Shown in pieces: positions 13,232 through 19,760 of a stretch of DNA of 27,191 nt. The position numbers were made by a program, and so were the translations under genes. The notes under the pieces are model-generated. The model made no database searches. It saw only the letters and a program-made list of their open reading frames with translations, and had not been told where the DNA came from. Location: the IMG/VR virus record IMGVR_UViG_3300044638_001261, positions 1 to 27,191 of that record; one strand, given 5' to 3'. Position 1 is the first letter of the stretch. The number at the start of each line of letters is the position of its first letter. This DNA is from a virus.

Positions 13232-13287
13232 CCGGGCTTTCCGGTGTATCAGACAGTCCCGGCTGACGACATGCAGACTGATACGCC
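13232..13287 (+). ncRNA. Structured leader with pseudoknot potential
   Basis: Between the terminator and the next gene, GGTGTATCAG (13243-13252) pairs with CTGATACGCC (13278-13287) in a 10-bp stem with one G-U pair. CCGGG (13232-13236), outside the stem, can pair with CCCGG (13258-13262) in its loop, which gives an H-type pseudoknot. CCGG (13232-13235) can instead pair with CCGG (13241-13244), competing with the base of the long stem. The element ends 24 nt before the start of the next gene. I cannot assign it to a named RNA class; a DNA-level operator is an alternative. Confidence 0.5.
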
Positions 13288-13311
13288 TAACTTGCATGTA
13301 AGGACCATATC

Positions 13312-13884
13312 ATGGCATTGACCACATTCTCCGGCCCAGTTGCTTCGCAAAACGGCTTTATCACCACGATTTCCAATTCTTCCACTGGAGCATCCGCCTT
13401 CAATGCAAGCACGACCGCCGTCACGATGACGGGCGTTGGCGGCACAGGCGGACGCACCTTGTTCGAGATGGGCACTAACGTTGCTCTGGGTTCGTTCTCT
13501 AACGCTCTGAAAGCCCAAGTCACTTACGGTGCTACTGGTCGCACGACTGGTCTGGGTTCAGCCTTTGTTGCTGAGTTGACCCTTTCTGCTGGTACTTCTT
13601 CCGGTACCTACTCCCCTGTTGAAATCGAGTTGAACGCTGATACTGGCGCTTCTACCGGCACAGCAACTTCGCTGATCTACGCTTCGGTTAACGGTACAGG
13701 CAAAGCGACTGTCGATACCAACGGCTACCTGCTGAATCTGGCGGGCGTAACTGTTGCTGCTGCCAAATTGGCTGCCACTGGCACAATTACCAACGTCAAC
13801 GAAATTACGCACGGCCTTCGCGTGAAGATTGCTGGTAGTGACTATTACCTGCTGGCCGCTACTGCCGCTAACTTCAACGCCTAA
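13312..13884 (+). CDS. Putative virion surface or fibre protein, 190 aa
   Basis: The start has AAGGA 8 nt upstream. The protein (MALTTFSGPVASQNGFITTI...) is rich in Ser, Thr, Gly and Ala with short beta repeats. It contains an EIELNADTGASTGTATSLIY segment and ends in GLRVKIAGSDYYLLAATAAN. I recall proteins that begin MALTTFSGPVxSxNGF downstream of capsid genes in aquatic phages, annotated only as structural. It is the first gene after the capsid terminator and the pseudoknot-capable leader, so it is probably controlled separately from the capsid. A decoration or head-fibre role is likely but unproven. Confidence 0.72.
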   Translation: MALTTFSGPVASQNGFITTISNSSTGASAFNASTTAVTMTGVGGTGGRTLFEMGTNVALGSFSNALKAQVTYGATGRTTGLGSAFVAELTLSAGTSSGTYSPVEIELNADTGASTGTATSLIYASVNGTGKATVDTNGYLLNLAGVTVAAAKLAATGTITNVNEITHGLRVKIAGSDYYLLAATAANFNA

Positions 13885-14048
13885 TGGCCGCGCTGGATAG
13901 GGACTACCTGTTGGGTTTGAGGGGTCAGGCACTTGAGCAACGGCAAAAGTATCTGGACCTTATCCAACAGGCTAACGGTGCAATTGCAATGGTGGATGTT
14001 TTGTTGACCGAATTAGATCGACCATCAGCAGAACATAACGAGGATTAA
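13884..14048 (+). CDS. Small helical protein, 54 aa
   Basis: The ATG shares one base with the upstream TAA (TAATG), a re-initiation arrangement. The product opens MAALDRDYLLGLRGQALEQR and continues as a single charged amphipathic helix (KYLDLIQQANGAIAMVDVLL) with an acidic tail (LTELDRPSAEHNED). Helical peptides of this kind, with an AxGAixxxexLlxxL pattern, are common next to phage structural genes, and I cannot assign a function. It ends 2 nt before the next gene, so it belongs to the same operon. Confidence 0.72.
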   Translation: MAALDRDYLLGLRGQALEQRQKYLDLIQQANGAIAMVDVLLTELDRPSAEHNED

Positions 14049-14050
14049 TC

Positions 14051-14566
14051 ATGACAATGCAATATGATGTAAAACAAGGCCATTTAAACCAAAGCGGTTT
14101 CTTTGTAAAGTATCGTACTCGCGTTAAAGGCGTTTCGTTTTTTGGCGGCAGTGGAACTTTGGTTTTGTTTGATACAACCGCAGCTCCAGTCACTTCTAGC
14201 GTAACTTATGGTCGCAGCGGCACAACCGTGACGATTGGAAAAACTGCGCATGGGCTAACAACCGGCACTGTTGTTGGCATTCACTTTGACAGTGGCTCAG
14301 GTGGCGCTGCCACTGATGGAAATTACCGCATTACCGTAACAACCGCAGATGCGTTTACGATCACAGACATCAATACTGGGAATATTACAGGTTCTCCGGC
14401 AGCGCTTTATGTCAGTGGCGCAAATCGTTGGCTGTTAACTTACGAAACTCACTCATCAGACGAGTTTCAAAATGCCCCTGTTATTCCCGGCGAAGGCGTA
14501 CTGGCAGTTAATGGGATTTACGCCTATATGGACGCCATTGACGGAGCGCAGATTTATTATGGCTAA
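14051..14566 (+). CDS. Structural protein with FCCH-like beta module, 171 aa
   Basis: GAGGA lies 6 nt before the ATG. The central part (about residues 50-105: VTYGRSGTTVTIGKTAHGLT, then TDGNYRITVTTADAFTITDI) has the pattern HGLxTGxxVxxxFxSGxxxxDGxYxVTxxxxxxFT. Phage proteins with this pattern are often labelled ubiquitin-activating E1 FCCH domain proteins. In phages the module is a structural beta domain and no enzyme activity is implied. Residues outside it are also beta-rich and end in GVLAVNGIYAYMDAIDGAQI. A virion or connector role is likely from composition and context. It overlaps the start of the next gene by 8 nt. Confidence 0.72.
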   Translation: MTMQYDVKQGHLNQSGFFVKYRTRVKGVSFFGGSGTLVLFDTTAAPVTSSVTYGRSGTTVTIGKTAHGLTTGTVVGIHFDSGSGGAATDGNYRITVTTADAFTITDINTGNITGSPAALYVSGANRWLLTYETHSSDEFQNAPVIPGEGVLAVNGIYAYMDAIDGAQIYYG

Positions 14567-14816
14567 AAAGAAAGGCCCAGTTCTCTCGGTTGGTCGCGGC
14601 GAAAAGCTGCCGGTCTCCAAGGGAGCGGGCTTGACTGCCAAAGGCCGTGCCAAATACAACGCAGCTACGGGTAGCAACCTGAAAGCTCCCCAGCCCCAAG
14701 GCGGCAAGCGCAAGGATTCGTTCTGCGCCCGTATGTCCGGGATGCCGGGTCCAATGAAAGACGAAAAGGGTAAGCCCACCCGCAAGGCGGCTGCTCTGAA
14801 AAGATGGAAGTGCTGA
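14559..14816 (+). CDS. Basic conserved phage protein, 85 aa (DUF6321-like)
   Basis: I choose ATG 14559, which overlaps the upstream stop by 8 nt; GGAG lies 12 nt upstream. A longer in-frame extension inside the previous gene has no ribosome site. The product is strongly basic: MAKKKGPVLSVGRGEKLPVS, then LTAKGRAKYNAATGSNLKAP and DSFCARMSGMPGPMKDEKGK, ending ALKRWKC. This sequence is highly characteristic of a small conserved phage family that I recall as DUF6321. The number is from memory. The function is unknown; the charge suggests DNA contact inside the head or on the connector. It starts the run of Lys-rich small proteins that continues to 16827. Confidence 0.82.
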   Translation: MAKKKGPVLSVGRGEKLPVSKGAGLTAKGRAKYNAATGSNLKAPQPQGGKRKDSFCARMSGMPGPMKDEKGKPTRKAAALKRWKC

Positions 14817-14817
14817 C

Positions 14818-15066
14818 ATGACTGAAGACGCTATCCAAACAGCCCGTGAACTTGCTACGCATGCGTCCGACATCAAGCACTTGCAAGATGACATGGACAA
14901 GATGCTGGAGAACATGAAGGCCATGCAGGCAACGCTGACAGCCATTGACAAAACGCTGTCTGAGGCTCGCGGTGGCTGGAAAGTTTTGATGTTGGTTGGC
15001 GGAGCAAGTAGTGTCGTAGGCGCTGGTTTAGTTCAGCTTGTTAACTGGTACGCAGGCGGCAAGTAA
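14818..15066 (+). CDS. Coiled-coil protein with C-terminal membrane segment, possible holin-like
   Basis: The 82-residue protein starts 1 nt after the previous stop. Residues 12-50 form a heptad-rich helix (TARELATHASDIKHLQDDMD and on to AIDKTLSEA). A hydrophobic span follows at about 54-74 (WKVLMLVGGASSVVGAGLVQ), ending in YAGGK. A short coiled coil before one membrane span resembles XhlA-type haemolysin/holin-associated proteins of phages. The arrangement would place the coiled coil in the cytoplasm. No endolysin is adjacent, so a lysis role is uncertain. A membrane-associated DNA-entry function is another possibility. Confidence 0.7.
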   Translation: MTEDAIQTARELATHASDIKHLQDDMDKMLENMKAMQATLTAIDKTLSEARGGWKVLMLVGGASSVVGAGLVQLVNWYAGGK

Positions 15067-15734
15067 TGTATCTGACAAGCAACATCCCGTACTTCAAATG
15101 CTGGGTGCGCAAAGAGTTTACGAATGCTCACCAGAAGTACCAAGGTGAGTTTATTCACGGGTTGGCAGTGGCGGTCACTACCATTCCTGACAGAAGTTTG
15201 AGTTTTCAGATAATCTTCACTGGCCTTGAGGCCGAAGAGGGTGAGAACGTACATGGTGGGGCAATGTGGGCGAGGATGCCGCTTGCTGCGCTTGTTGGAG
15301 ATATTCCGCTGGAAGTGTGGCCTGAACGTATGTTGAACCACTTGTCGCAGCCTTGGGACTGCAACTCATACAATCACTCCATCATCAGCTTGGAGCGTGC
15401 AAAGCCTTCTCCGTGGATGTGCAAGATAGGCGGGGAGTTTTACACCGGCAGGTATTTGTTCACTGTAGATTACGCAGAGAGCGATGTTTCTGAAGACCCG
15501 TCACAGCACAAGCAGAGTCATGTGCTGATATTGACGGACGCAGGTAAGTGGACTGGAAATGTTGTGGCGCTGCCCAACAACCGGGTCCGGGTAACAAGTC
15601 CAGCCTATTGGCAAACTGGACAGGGAGCGCCTGATTTCAGGCCAAACCAGTGGATTCACTGTGCGGAGCAAGATGACTCGTACATGGATGCGGAGCAGAC
15701 GTTTAACAACCTTTATCAGGAGCAAGAGAAATGA
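15066..15734 (+). CDS. Conserved phage protein of unknown function, 222 aa
   Basis: The ATG overlaps the upstream TAA by one base (TAATG). The start MYLTSNIPYFKCWVRKEFTN and the blocks GGAMWARMPLAALVGDIPLE and QPWDCNSYNHSIISLERAKP are ones I recall from conserved hypothetical proteins of cyanophages and uncultured marine phages. A further block, YTGRYLFTVDYAESD, precedes DPSQHKQSHVLILTDAGKWT. The protein looks like a single soluble alpha/beta or all-beta domain with tryptophan-rich patches and no export signal. A virion structural role is plausible. It overlaps the next start by 4 nt (ATGA). Confidence 0.78.
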   Translation: MYLTSNIPYFKCWVRKEFTNAHQKYQGEFIHGLAVAVTTIPDRSLSFQIIFTGLEAEEGENVHGGAMWARMPLAALVGDIPLEVWPERMLNHLSQPWDCNSYNHSIISLERAKPSPWMCKIGGEFYTGRYLFTVDYAESDVSEDPSQHKQSHVLILTDAGKWTGNVVALPNNRVRVTSPAYWQTGQGAPDFRPNQWIHCAEQDDSYMDAEQTFNNLYQEQEK

Positions 15735-15796
15735 TGAAATCAAAAATGATGGCCAGTGGCGGCATGATGAAATCCAAAATGATGGCCAGTGGCGGC
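15731..15796 (+). repeat. 33-bp tandem duplication inside coding sequence
   Basis: Units 15731-15763 and 15764-15796 differ at one base and encode MMKSKMMASGG twice. A degenerate partial third copy (ATGATGGCCAGCCGTGGCATG-like) begins the next gene at 16024. Confidence 0.9.
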
Positions 15797-16021
15797 GCTA
15801 TGCCCATGAAAGACGGCAAGCCTGCTTTTGTTGGCGACGGCGTAGGCAAGATGAAAAAAGGCGGCATGCCACCAGCATTGGCCAAACACGCAGCAAAACC
15901 CGCTTCCAAGGCCCACAAAGGTCTGGCTGGTGGCGGCATGACCAAAATGGGCGCAGTAAAAACGTCTTCTGGTCGTGATGGTATTGCTGTTAAAGGCAAG
16001 ACCAAAGGCCGGATAGTTTAA
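15731..16021 (+). CDS. Basic Met/Lys/Gly-rich protein with C-terminal DGIAxKGxTKG tag, 96 aa
   Basis: GGAG lies 8 nt before the ATG, which overlaps the upstream TGA as ATGA. Residues 1-22 are the duplicated unit MMKSKMMASGG. The middle is low-complexity (KMKKGGMPPALAKHAAKPAS; HKGLAGGGMTKMG) and probably disordered. The last residues, SSGRDGIAVKGKTKGRIV, match the ends of the products at 17760-18473 and 18873-19076. Proteins of this composition recur in environmental phages, as far as I recall, without assigned function. Strong positive charge suggests DNA binding or head filling; the terminal peptide may be a docking tag. Both are inference. Confidence 0.8.
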   Translation: MMKSKMMASGGMMKSKMMASGGAMPMKDGKPAFVGDGVGKMKKGGMPPALAKHAAKPASKAHKGLAGGGMTKMGAVKTSSGRDGIAVKGKTKGRIV

Positions 16022-16023
16022 AC

Positions 16024-16314
16024 ATGATGGCCAGCCGTGGCATGGGGGACATCAACCCCAGCAAAATGCCCAAGGGCAAGAAGATCACCCGCAAGGATGA
16101 TCCGAACAAGGTTGACTTGTTTGCTAAAGGTGGCAAGGTGAAGTCCAAGGTCAATGAGGCTGGCAACTACACCAAGCCTGAGCTACGTAAACGCATCTTT
16201 AACGCCGTGAAGGCAGAGGCCACAGCGGGCACTGGCGCAGGACAATGGAGCGCCCGTAAGGCGCAAATGGTGGCGCAGCGTTACAAAAAAGCTGGCGGCG
16301 GGTACCGTGACTAA
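16024..16314 (+). CDS. Basic conserved phage protein, 96 aa
   Basis: The gene starts 2 nt after the previous stop without a clear ribosome site, so it relies on coupling; a second ATG follows immediately. An N-terminal low-complexity part (MMASRGMGDINPSKMPKGKK) leads into a conserved domain: VNEAGNYTKPELRKRIFNAV, then GQWSARKAQMVAQRYKKAGG at the end. The NxAGNYTKPxxRKxxF and GxWSARKAQxxAxxYKxxGGGY pattern is one I recognise from many marine and freshwater phages and some large eukaryotic viruses, always as a domain of unknown function. It is very basic, probably nucleic-acid binding. It overlaps the next gene by 8 nt. Confidence 0.82.
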   Translation: MMASRGMGDINPSKMPKGKKITRKDDPNKVDLFAKGGKVKSKVNEAGNYTKPELRKRIFNAVKAEATAGTGAGQWSARKAQMVAQRYKKAGGGYRD

Positions 16315-16648
16315 ATGGTCAGACAAGCGCAAAAAGGCAATTAACTGTGATGCCCCCAAAGGGTTCTCGGAGAAAGCCCACTGCGCTGGAAAGAAGAAGA
16401 TGGCAACAGGCGGCTTGGCTAAACCGCAACAGTCTCTAAAGGACTGGGGCAAACAAGACTGGAGAACCAAAAGTGGTAAAAAATCTTCTGAAACAGGTGA
16501 GCGATACCTTCCAAGCGCTGCGATTAAAAGTCTCAGCCCTGCTGAGTACGCTGCGACGACCAAAGCCAAGCGGGCAGGAAAAGCCGCCGGGAAACAGTTC
16601 GTAGCGCAGCCCAAGCGTATTGCAAAGAAAACAGCGGGGTTTAGATAA
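16307..16648 (+). CDS. Two-module basic protein (KWSDK and DUF5872-like), 113 aa
   Basis: The start is GTG at 16307, overlapping the previous gene by 8 nt. No ATG in this frame would retain the conserved N-terminus. Module one (about 1-31, KWSDKRKKAINCDAPKGFSE, then HCAGKKK) has paired Cys and His residues. Module two (about 42-113) contains SLKDWGKQDWRTKSGKKSSE, TGERYLPSAAIKSLSPAEYA and KQFVAQPKRIAKKTAGF, a pattern I associate, from memory, with DUF5872. Homologous modules occur separately or together in phages and large DNA viruses. Function unknown. Its charge and neighbours suggest a packaged DNA-binding protein. Confidence 0.8.
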   Translation: MTKWSDKRKKAINCDAPKGFSEKAHCAGKKKMATGGLAKPQQSLKDWGKQDWRTKSGKKSSETGERYLPSAAIKSLSPAEYAATTKAKRAGKAAGKQFVAQPKRIAKKTAGFR

Positions 16649-16827
16649 TGGCTGGTAAGAAATTTATCCAAGAAGCAATCAAAAAACCCGGTGCATTACG
16701 CGCCGCGCTTGGTGCTAAAGAAGGCAAGCCGATTCCAGCCAAAAAGCTGGCGGCTGCGGCCAAAGCCCCCGGTAAACTAGGCCAACGTGCCCGGTTTGCT
16801 AAAACGCTCAGAGGCTTTAAGAAGTAA
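16648..16827 (+). CDS. Small basic protein, 59 aa
   Basis: The ATG shares a base with the upstream TAA (TAATG). The product (MAGKKFIQEAIKKPGALRAA, then GAKEGKPIPAKKLAAAAKAP and ARFAKTLRGFKK) is about one quarter lysine and arginine. It has a recognisable KFIQxAIKKPGALRxxLGxKxGxxIPAKKLxxAA pattern that I recall from phages and large DNA viruses. No function is established. It is the last of the consecutive basic proteins and is 3 nt from the adaptor gene. Its short length makes it easy to miss in automatic annotation. Confidence 0.82.
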   Translation: MAGKKFIQEAIKKPGALRAALGAKEGKPIPAKKLAAAAKAPGKLGQRARFAKTLRGFKK

Positions 16828-16830
16828 CCT

Positions 16831-17763
16831 ATGGCAACCACCTCTGGCACAGCAGCCTTTAACCTTGACCTGACTGATCTGGTCGAGGAGGCGTTTGAGC
16901 GCGTCGGTAGCGAGATGCGTACTGGCTACGACTTGCGGACTGCCCGCCGGTCGCTGAACCTGCTGTTTGCGGACTGGGCTAACCGTGGCGTGAACATGTG
17001 GACGTTTGAGCAAGGCTCCATCACTTTGGTGCAGGGGCAAAACACTTACGCCCTGCCGTCAGACACCGTTGACCTGCTTGAGCACGTCATCCGCACTGGT
17101 GCTAACACGGCGTCTACACAGGCAGACCTGACGATCACCCGGATCAGCGTATCAACCTACGCCACGATTCCGAACAAGATTCAACAGGCGCGGCCAATCC
17201 AAATCTGGATTCAGCGGTACAACGCACAAAGCTCGCCTACGGGCCTGACGCTGAACGGCACCATTACCTCTACGGCTACAACACTCACCCTCAGTTCTAC
17301 TGTGGGCCTGCCAGCTTCCGGTTTTATCAAAATTGACAACGAGACCATCAACTACAGCTACATATCAGGGAATACCCTAAACAACTGTTTCCGCGCTCAG
17401 AACAACACCACCGCAGCCTCTCACACTACGGGCACAGCCGTGTTCTTGGAACAGCTCCCGGCGGTCACTGTCTGGCCAACGCCGGATGGCTCACAGACCT
17501 ACACGCTGGTTTACTGGCGTTTGCGCCGTACGCAGGATGCCGGTGGTGGTGTCAACGTCATGGATGTGCCTTTCAGGTTCGTGCCTTGCATGGTGGCTGG
17601 GCTGGCCTACTACTTGGCTATAAAGGTGCCCGGTGGCATTGAACGTCTGGGCGTGCTCAAACAGCAGTACGATGAGGCGTGGCAACTGGCTTCGGATGAG
17701 GACCGTGAAAAGGCGGCTGTACGGTTCGTGCCGCGCCAGATGTTTATTGGAAGCGGAACATGA
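16831..17763 (+). CDS. Head-tail adaptor or tail-completion protein with inserted beta domain, 310 aa
   Basis: The N-terminal helical domain (FNLDLTDLVEEAFERVGSEM, then YDLRTARRSLNLLFADWANR) and the C-terminal helices (FRFVPCMVAGLAYYLAIKVP; LKQQYDEAWQLASDEDREKA) have the layout of P22 gp4-like tail accessory factors, which extend the portal and anchor the tail. Residues about 140-204 form an inserted beta module (ATTLTLSSTVGLPASGFIKI, then NNCFRAQNNTTAASHTTGTA). Its pattern is frequent in phage tail proteins (GFPxxGxIxIxxExIxY, CxRG-like, AxxHxxGxxV). The insertion probably faces outward. The gene overlaps the next by 4 nt (ATGA). The connector role is well supported by context; exact family assignment is tentative. 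Confidence 0.78.
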   Translation: MATTSGTAAFNLDLTDLVEEAFERVGSEMRTGYDLRTARRSLNLLFADWANRGVNMWTFEQGSITLVQGQNTYALPSDTVDLLEHVIRTGANTASTQADLTITRISVSTYATIPNKIQQARPIQIWIQRYNAQSSPTGLTLNGTITSTATTLTLSSTVGLPASGFIKIDNETINYSYISGNTLNNCFRAQNNTTAASHTTGTAVFLEQLPAVTVWPTPDGSQTYTLVYWRLRRTQDAGGGVNVMDVPFRFVPCMVAGLAYYLAIKVPGGIERLGVLKQQYDEAWQLASDEDREKAAVRFVPRQMFIGSGT

Positions 17764-18473
17764 AGTCAAAGAAAGTGCGTAAGTTTTCCGGTGCGGAGGG
17801 TAGTTTTATACTGCCCGCACAGGTGCGCACTTTTGCCGAGACGGTTGCAGGTAACCGCGACCCCATCACAGAAAAAAATTTTAGTAAAAAAGAAACACAA
17901 CAGATGCGCGACGCTATTGCGCGTTCGAGGGAACGGCAATCGAAGATTGTAGAATTTGAAAAAAGCAAAGGTCGTAGAGGATACTACGACGAAACCGTAG
18001 ACTATAAGGATTACGGCGCGGACAAGTTAAGACAGATGGACTCTAAGAGAGACTACAGCCCCCTACCGGGTGATGCCGCAAGAAACACATTGGGGCGTTT
18101 TAAGTACGAGAAGACGCCGGAAGGTCGTTTGGTTGTAACCGACAGTTACGATTTCAAAGACGATCTCGTGGATAAAAACTCAAATATCCCGCGTTCGAAA
18201 GACTACGAAAAGTTGAGCACGTTTGAAAAACTGGGCAAACTGGCAAAAGACACTATTGCTTCGGACAAAGGAGGTTTAACAACGCTCCCCAGCCGTGTGG
18301 GTAGTGCGTTTGTCGGAGCCGCATCCCGACCCGTGCGTGTTGACCTCGGAGAAGCCCCCTTTAGAAAAGGCGGAGCAGTAAAAGCACGAGCGCACGGCCC
18401 ATCACGCACAAGTTCTTCTAAGCGCGGCGACGGCATTGCCAAAAAAGGCTTTACCAAAGGCAAGGTGCGATAA
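17760..18473 (+). CDS. Unknown basic protein with polyvalent-type motif and C-terminal RGDGIA tag, 237 aa
   Basis: The start overlaps the previous TGA (ATGA) and GGAA lies 6 nt upstream. The segment AARNTLGRFKYEKTPEGRLV followed by VTDSYDFKDD resembles a short conserved motif (N-x-LGxF-x-Y/W ... V-x-D-x-YDF) that I recall from large phage polyvalent or injected proteins. Here it stands in a small protein. The N-terminal third is basic and helical (KKETQQMRDAIARSRERQSK). The C-terminus (FRKGGAVKARAHGPSRTSSS, then KRGDGIAKKGFTKGKVR) carries the tag shared with two other products in the window. A virion-packaged protein is likely but unproven. Ends in TAATG with the next gene. Confidence 0.72.
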   Translation: MKSKKVRKFSGAEGSFILPAQVRTFAETVAGNRDPITEKNFSKKETQQMRDAIARSRERQSKIVEFEKSKGRRGYYDETVDYKDYGADKLRQMDSKRDYSPLPGDAARNTLGRFKYEKTPEGRLVVTDSYDFKDDLVDKNSNIPRSKDYEKLSTFEKLGKLAKDTIASDKGGLTTLPSRVGSAFVGAASRPVRVDLGEAPFRKGGAVKARAHGPSRTSSSKRGDGIAKKGFTKGKVR

Positions 18474-18862
18474 TGGGCAACCGTTTTTCCTCCGGCAAGA
18501 ACTCGATTGCCATTTGCGACAGGTGTGGTTTTCAGTTTAAGCTGACCAACCTGCGCAAAGAAGTTGTTAAGACAAAGATTAACAACACGCTGGTCTGCCC
18601 GTCCTGCTATGACCCGGATCAGCCACAGCTCCAGTTGGGCATGTACCCAGTAGATGACCCGCAAGCGGTGCGCAACCCCCGCAGGGACTCAACGTATGTT
18701 GAGGCTGGTGTAAACACGGCAGGGTTCAATACCGGGGGTAGCCGGGACATCCAGTGGGGTTGGTATCCGGTTGGTGGTGCTAGCTTCTTCACCGAGTTGC
18801 TGACGCCAAACAATCTGGTGTTGACTACAGCGGTGGGTCAAGTGACAATCTCAGTAACCTAA
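18473..18862 (+). CDS. Zinc-ribbon structural protein, 129 aa
   Basis: The ATG shares a base with the upstream TAA. Residues 1-50 contain C15-x2-C18 and C42-x2-C45 (ICDRCGFQFKLTNLRKE ... TLVCPSCYDPDQ), a standard zinc ribbon with a knuckle spacing of 23 residues between pairs. This is followed by a proline-rich linker and a small beta-rich C-terminal part (WGWYPVGGASFFTELLTPNN). Small zinc-ribbon proteins at this place, next to adaptor genes, are common in aquatic phages in my recollection. Their role is probably structural, stabilising a virion interface. There is no sign of a helicase or polymerase to which the ribbon would belong. Confidence 0.8.
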   Translation: MGNRFSSGKNSIAICDRCGFQFKLTNLRKEVVKTKINNTLVCPSCYDPDQPQLQLGMYPVDDPQAVRNPRRDSTYVEAGVNTAGFNTGGSRDIQWGWYPVGGASFFTELLTPNNLVLTTAVGQVTISVT

Positions 18863-18872
18863 GGAGTTAGAA

Positions 18873-19076
18873 ATGGCCATATCGTACAAAACCAGACCAG
18901 CCCCAACAAAGGCAGTGCTTCCGCCAACGAACAACGACAAGTATTTGGCGGATGTAAACGTGTCAGTGGGCAACAACCGCAGTAACGATTACAAGCCAAC
19001 CAAGACCACAGGCATAGTGACCCGGGGTAATGGCTGCGCCACTAAAGGCATCACCGCCCGAGGACCAATGGCGTGA
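18873..19076 (+). CDS. Small protein with C-terminal tag variant, 67 aa
   Basis: AAGGAG lies 8 nt upstream of the ATG. The N-terminal part (MAISYKTRPAPTKAVLPPTN) is proline- and threonine-rich and likely extended. The end, TRGNGCATKGITARGPMA, is a divergent version of the RGDGIAxKGxTKG peptide that closes the products at 15731-16021 and 17760-18473: a R-G-N-G pattern, then ATKG and T-x-R-G. The protein has little else, so the tag may be its main functional part. The stop overlaps the next GTG as GTGA. No independent function is recognised. Confidence 0.75.
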   Translation: MAISYKTRPAPTKAVLPPTNNDKYLADVNVSVGNNRSNDYKPTKTTGIVTRGNGCATKGITARGPMA

Positions 19077-19759
19077 ACTACACCCAGTTAACAAATGCGA
19101 TCTGCGATTACACGCAGAACTTCGACCAAGACTTCATTGACAACATTCCGGTGTTTGTGGAGCAGGCCGAAGAACGCATTTTTAACACTGTCCAGTTCCC
19201 GGCACTTCGCAAGAATCAGTTCTCTCTCATAACGACCAACAACAAGTACGTGTCTTTGCCAAACGATTTCTTGTCTGTGTTTTCGTTGGCATTGGTGACA
19301 GGTGTTACCGGCGCAAACCTAGACACTGGCACGTACGAGTACTTGCTCAACAAGGATGTAAACTTTATCCGGCAGGCTTACCCCAGCCCGAACGCAACAG
19401 GCGAGCCAAAATACTACGCTTTGTTCGGGCCAACGATTGTCAGTTCAGCGATCACCACTGAGCTATCACTCATCCTCGGCCCAACGCCTGATGCTGCGTA
19501 TTACGTAGAGTTGCATTACTTCTACTACCCCGTTTCAATTGTCACGGCTGGCACATCTTGGCTTGGCGATAATTACGATCCCGTCCTGTTGTACGGCTCT
19601 CTGGTAGAGGCAAACACGTTCATGAAGGGTGAAGCCGACATGACCGCCTTGTACAACGGAAAATACACAGAAGCTTTAGCACAGGCCAAACGACTTGGTG
19701 ATGGACTTGAGCGCGGAGATGCGTATCGGGACGGTCAGTACAAGCAAAAGGTGATCTGA
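19073..19759 (+). CDS. Head-tail adaptor (SU10-adaptor-like), 228 aa
   Basis: The start is GTG 19073, overlapping the previous TGA, with GAGGA about 8 nt upstream. The N-terminal helical bundle (YTQLTNAICDYTQNFDQDFI, then IPVFVEQAEERIFNTVQFPA) and a following beta region (NKYVSLPNDFLSVFSLALVT) lead to C-terminal helices (LLYGSLVEANTFMKGEADMT, TEALAQAKRLGDG). This is the pattern I know from adaptor proteins such as that of Vibrio phage SU10, which bridge portal and tail. Together with the product of 16831-17763 it suggests a two-layer connector. Identification is by pattern and not by an unambiguous motif. Confidence 0.75.
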   Translation: MNYTQLTNAICDYTQNFDQDFIDNIPVFVEQAEERIFNTVQFPALRKNQFSLITTNNKYVSLPNDFLSVFSLALVTGVTGANLDTGTYEYLLNKDVNFIRQAYPSPNATGEPKYYALFGPTIVSSAITTELSLILGPTPDAAYYVELHYFYYPVSIVTAGTSWLGDNYDPVLLYGSLVEANTFMKGEADMTALYNGKYTEALAQAKRLGDGLERGDAYRDGQYKQKVI

Positions 19760-19760
19760 T

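Noticed and set aside
14818-15066. Firm holin assignment
   Set aside because: One membrane span and a coiled coil are not specific and no endolysin is adjacent, so it is given only as holin-like.
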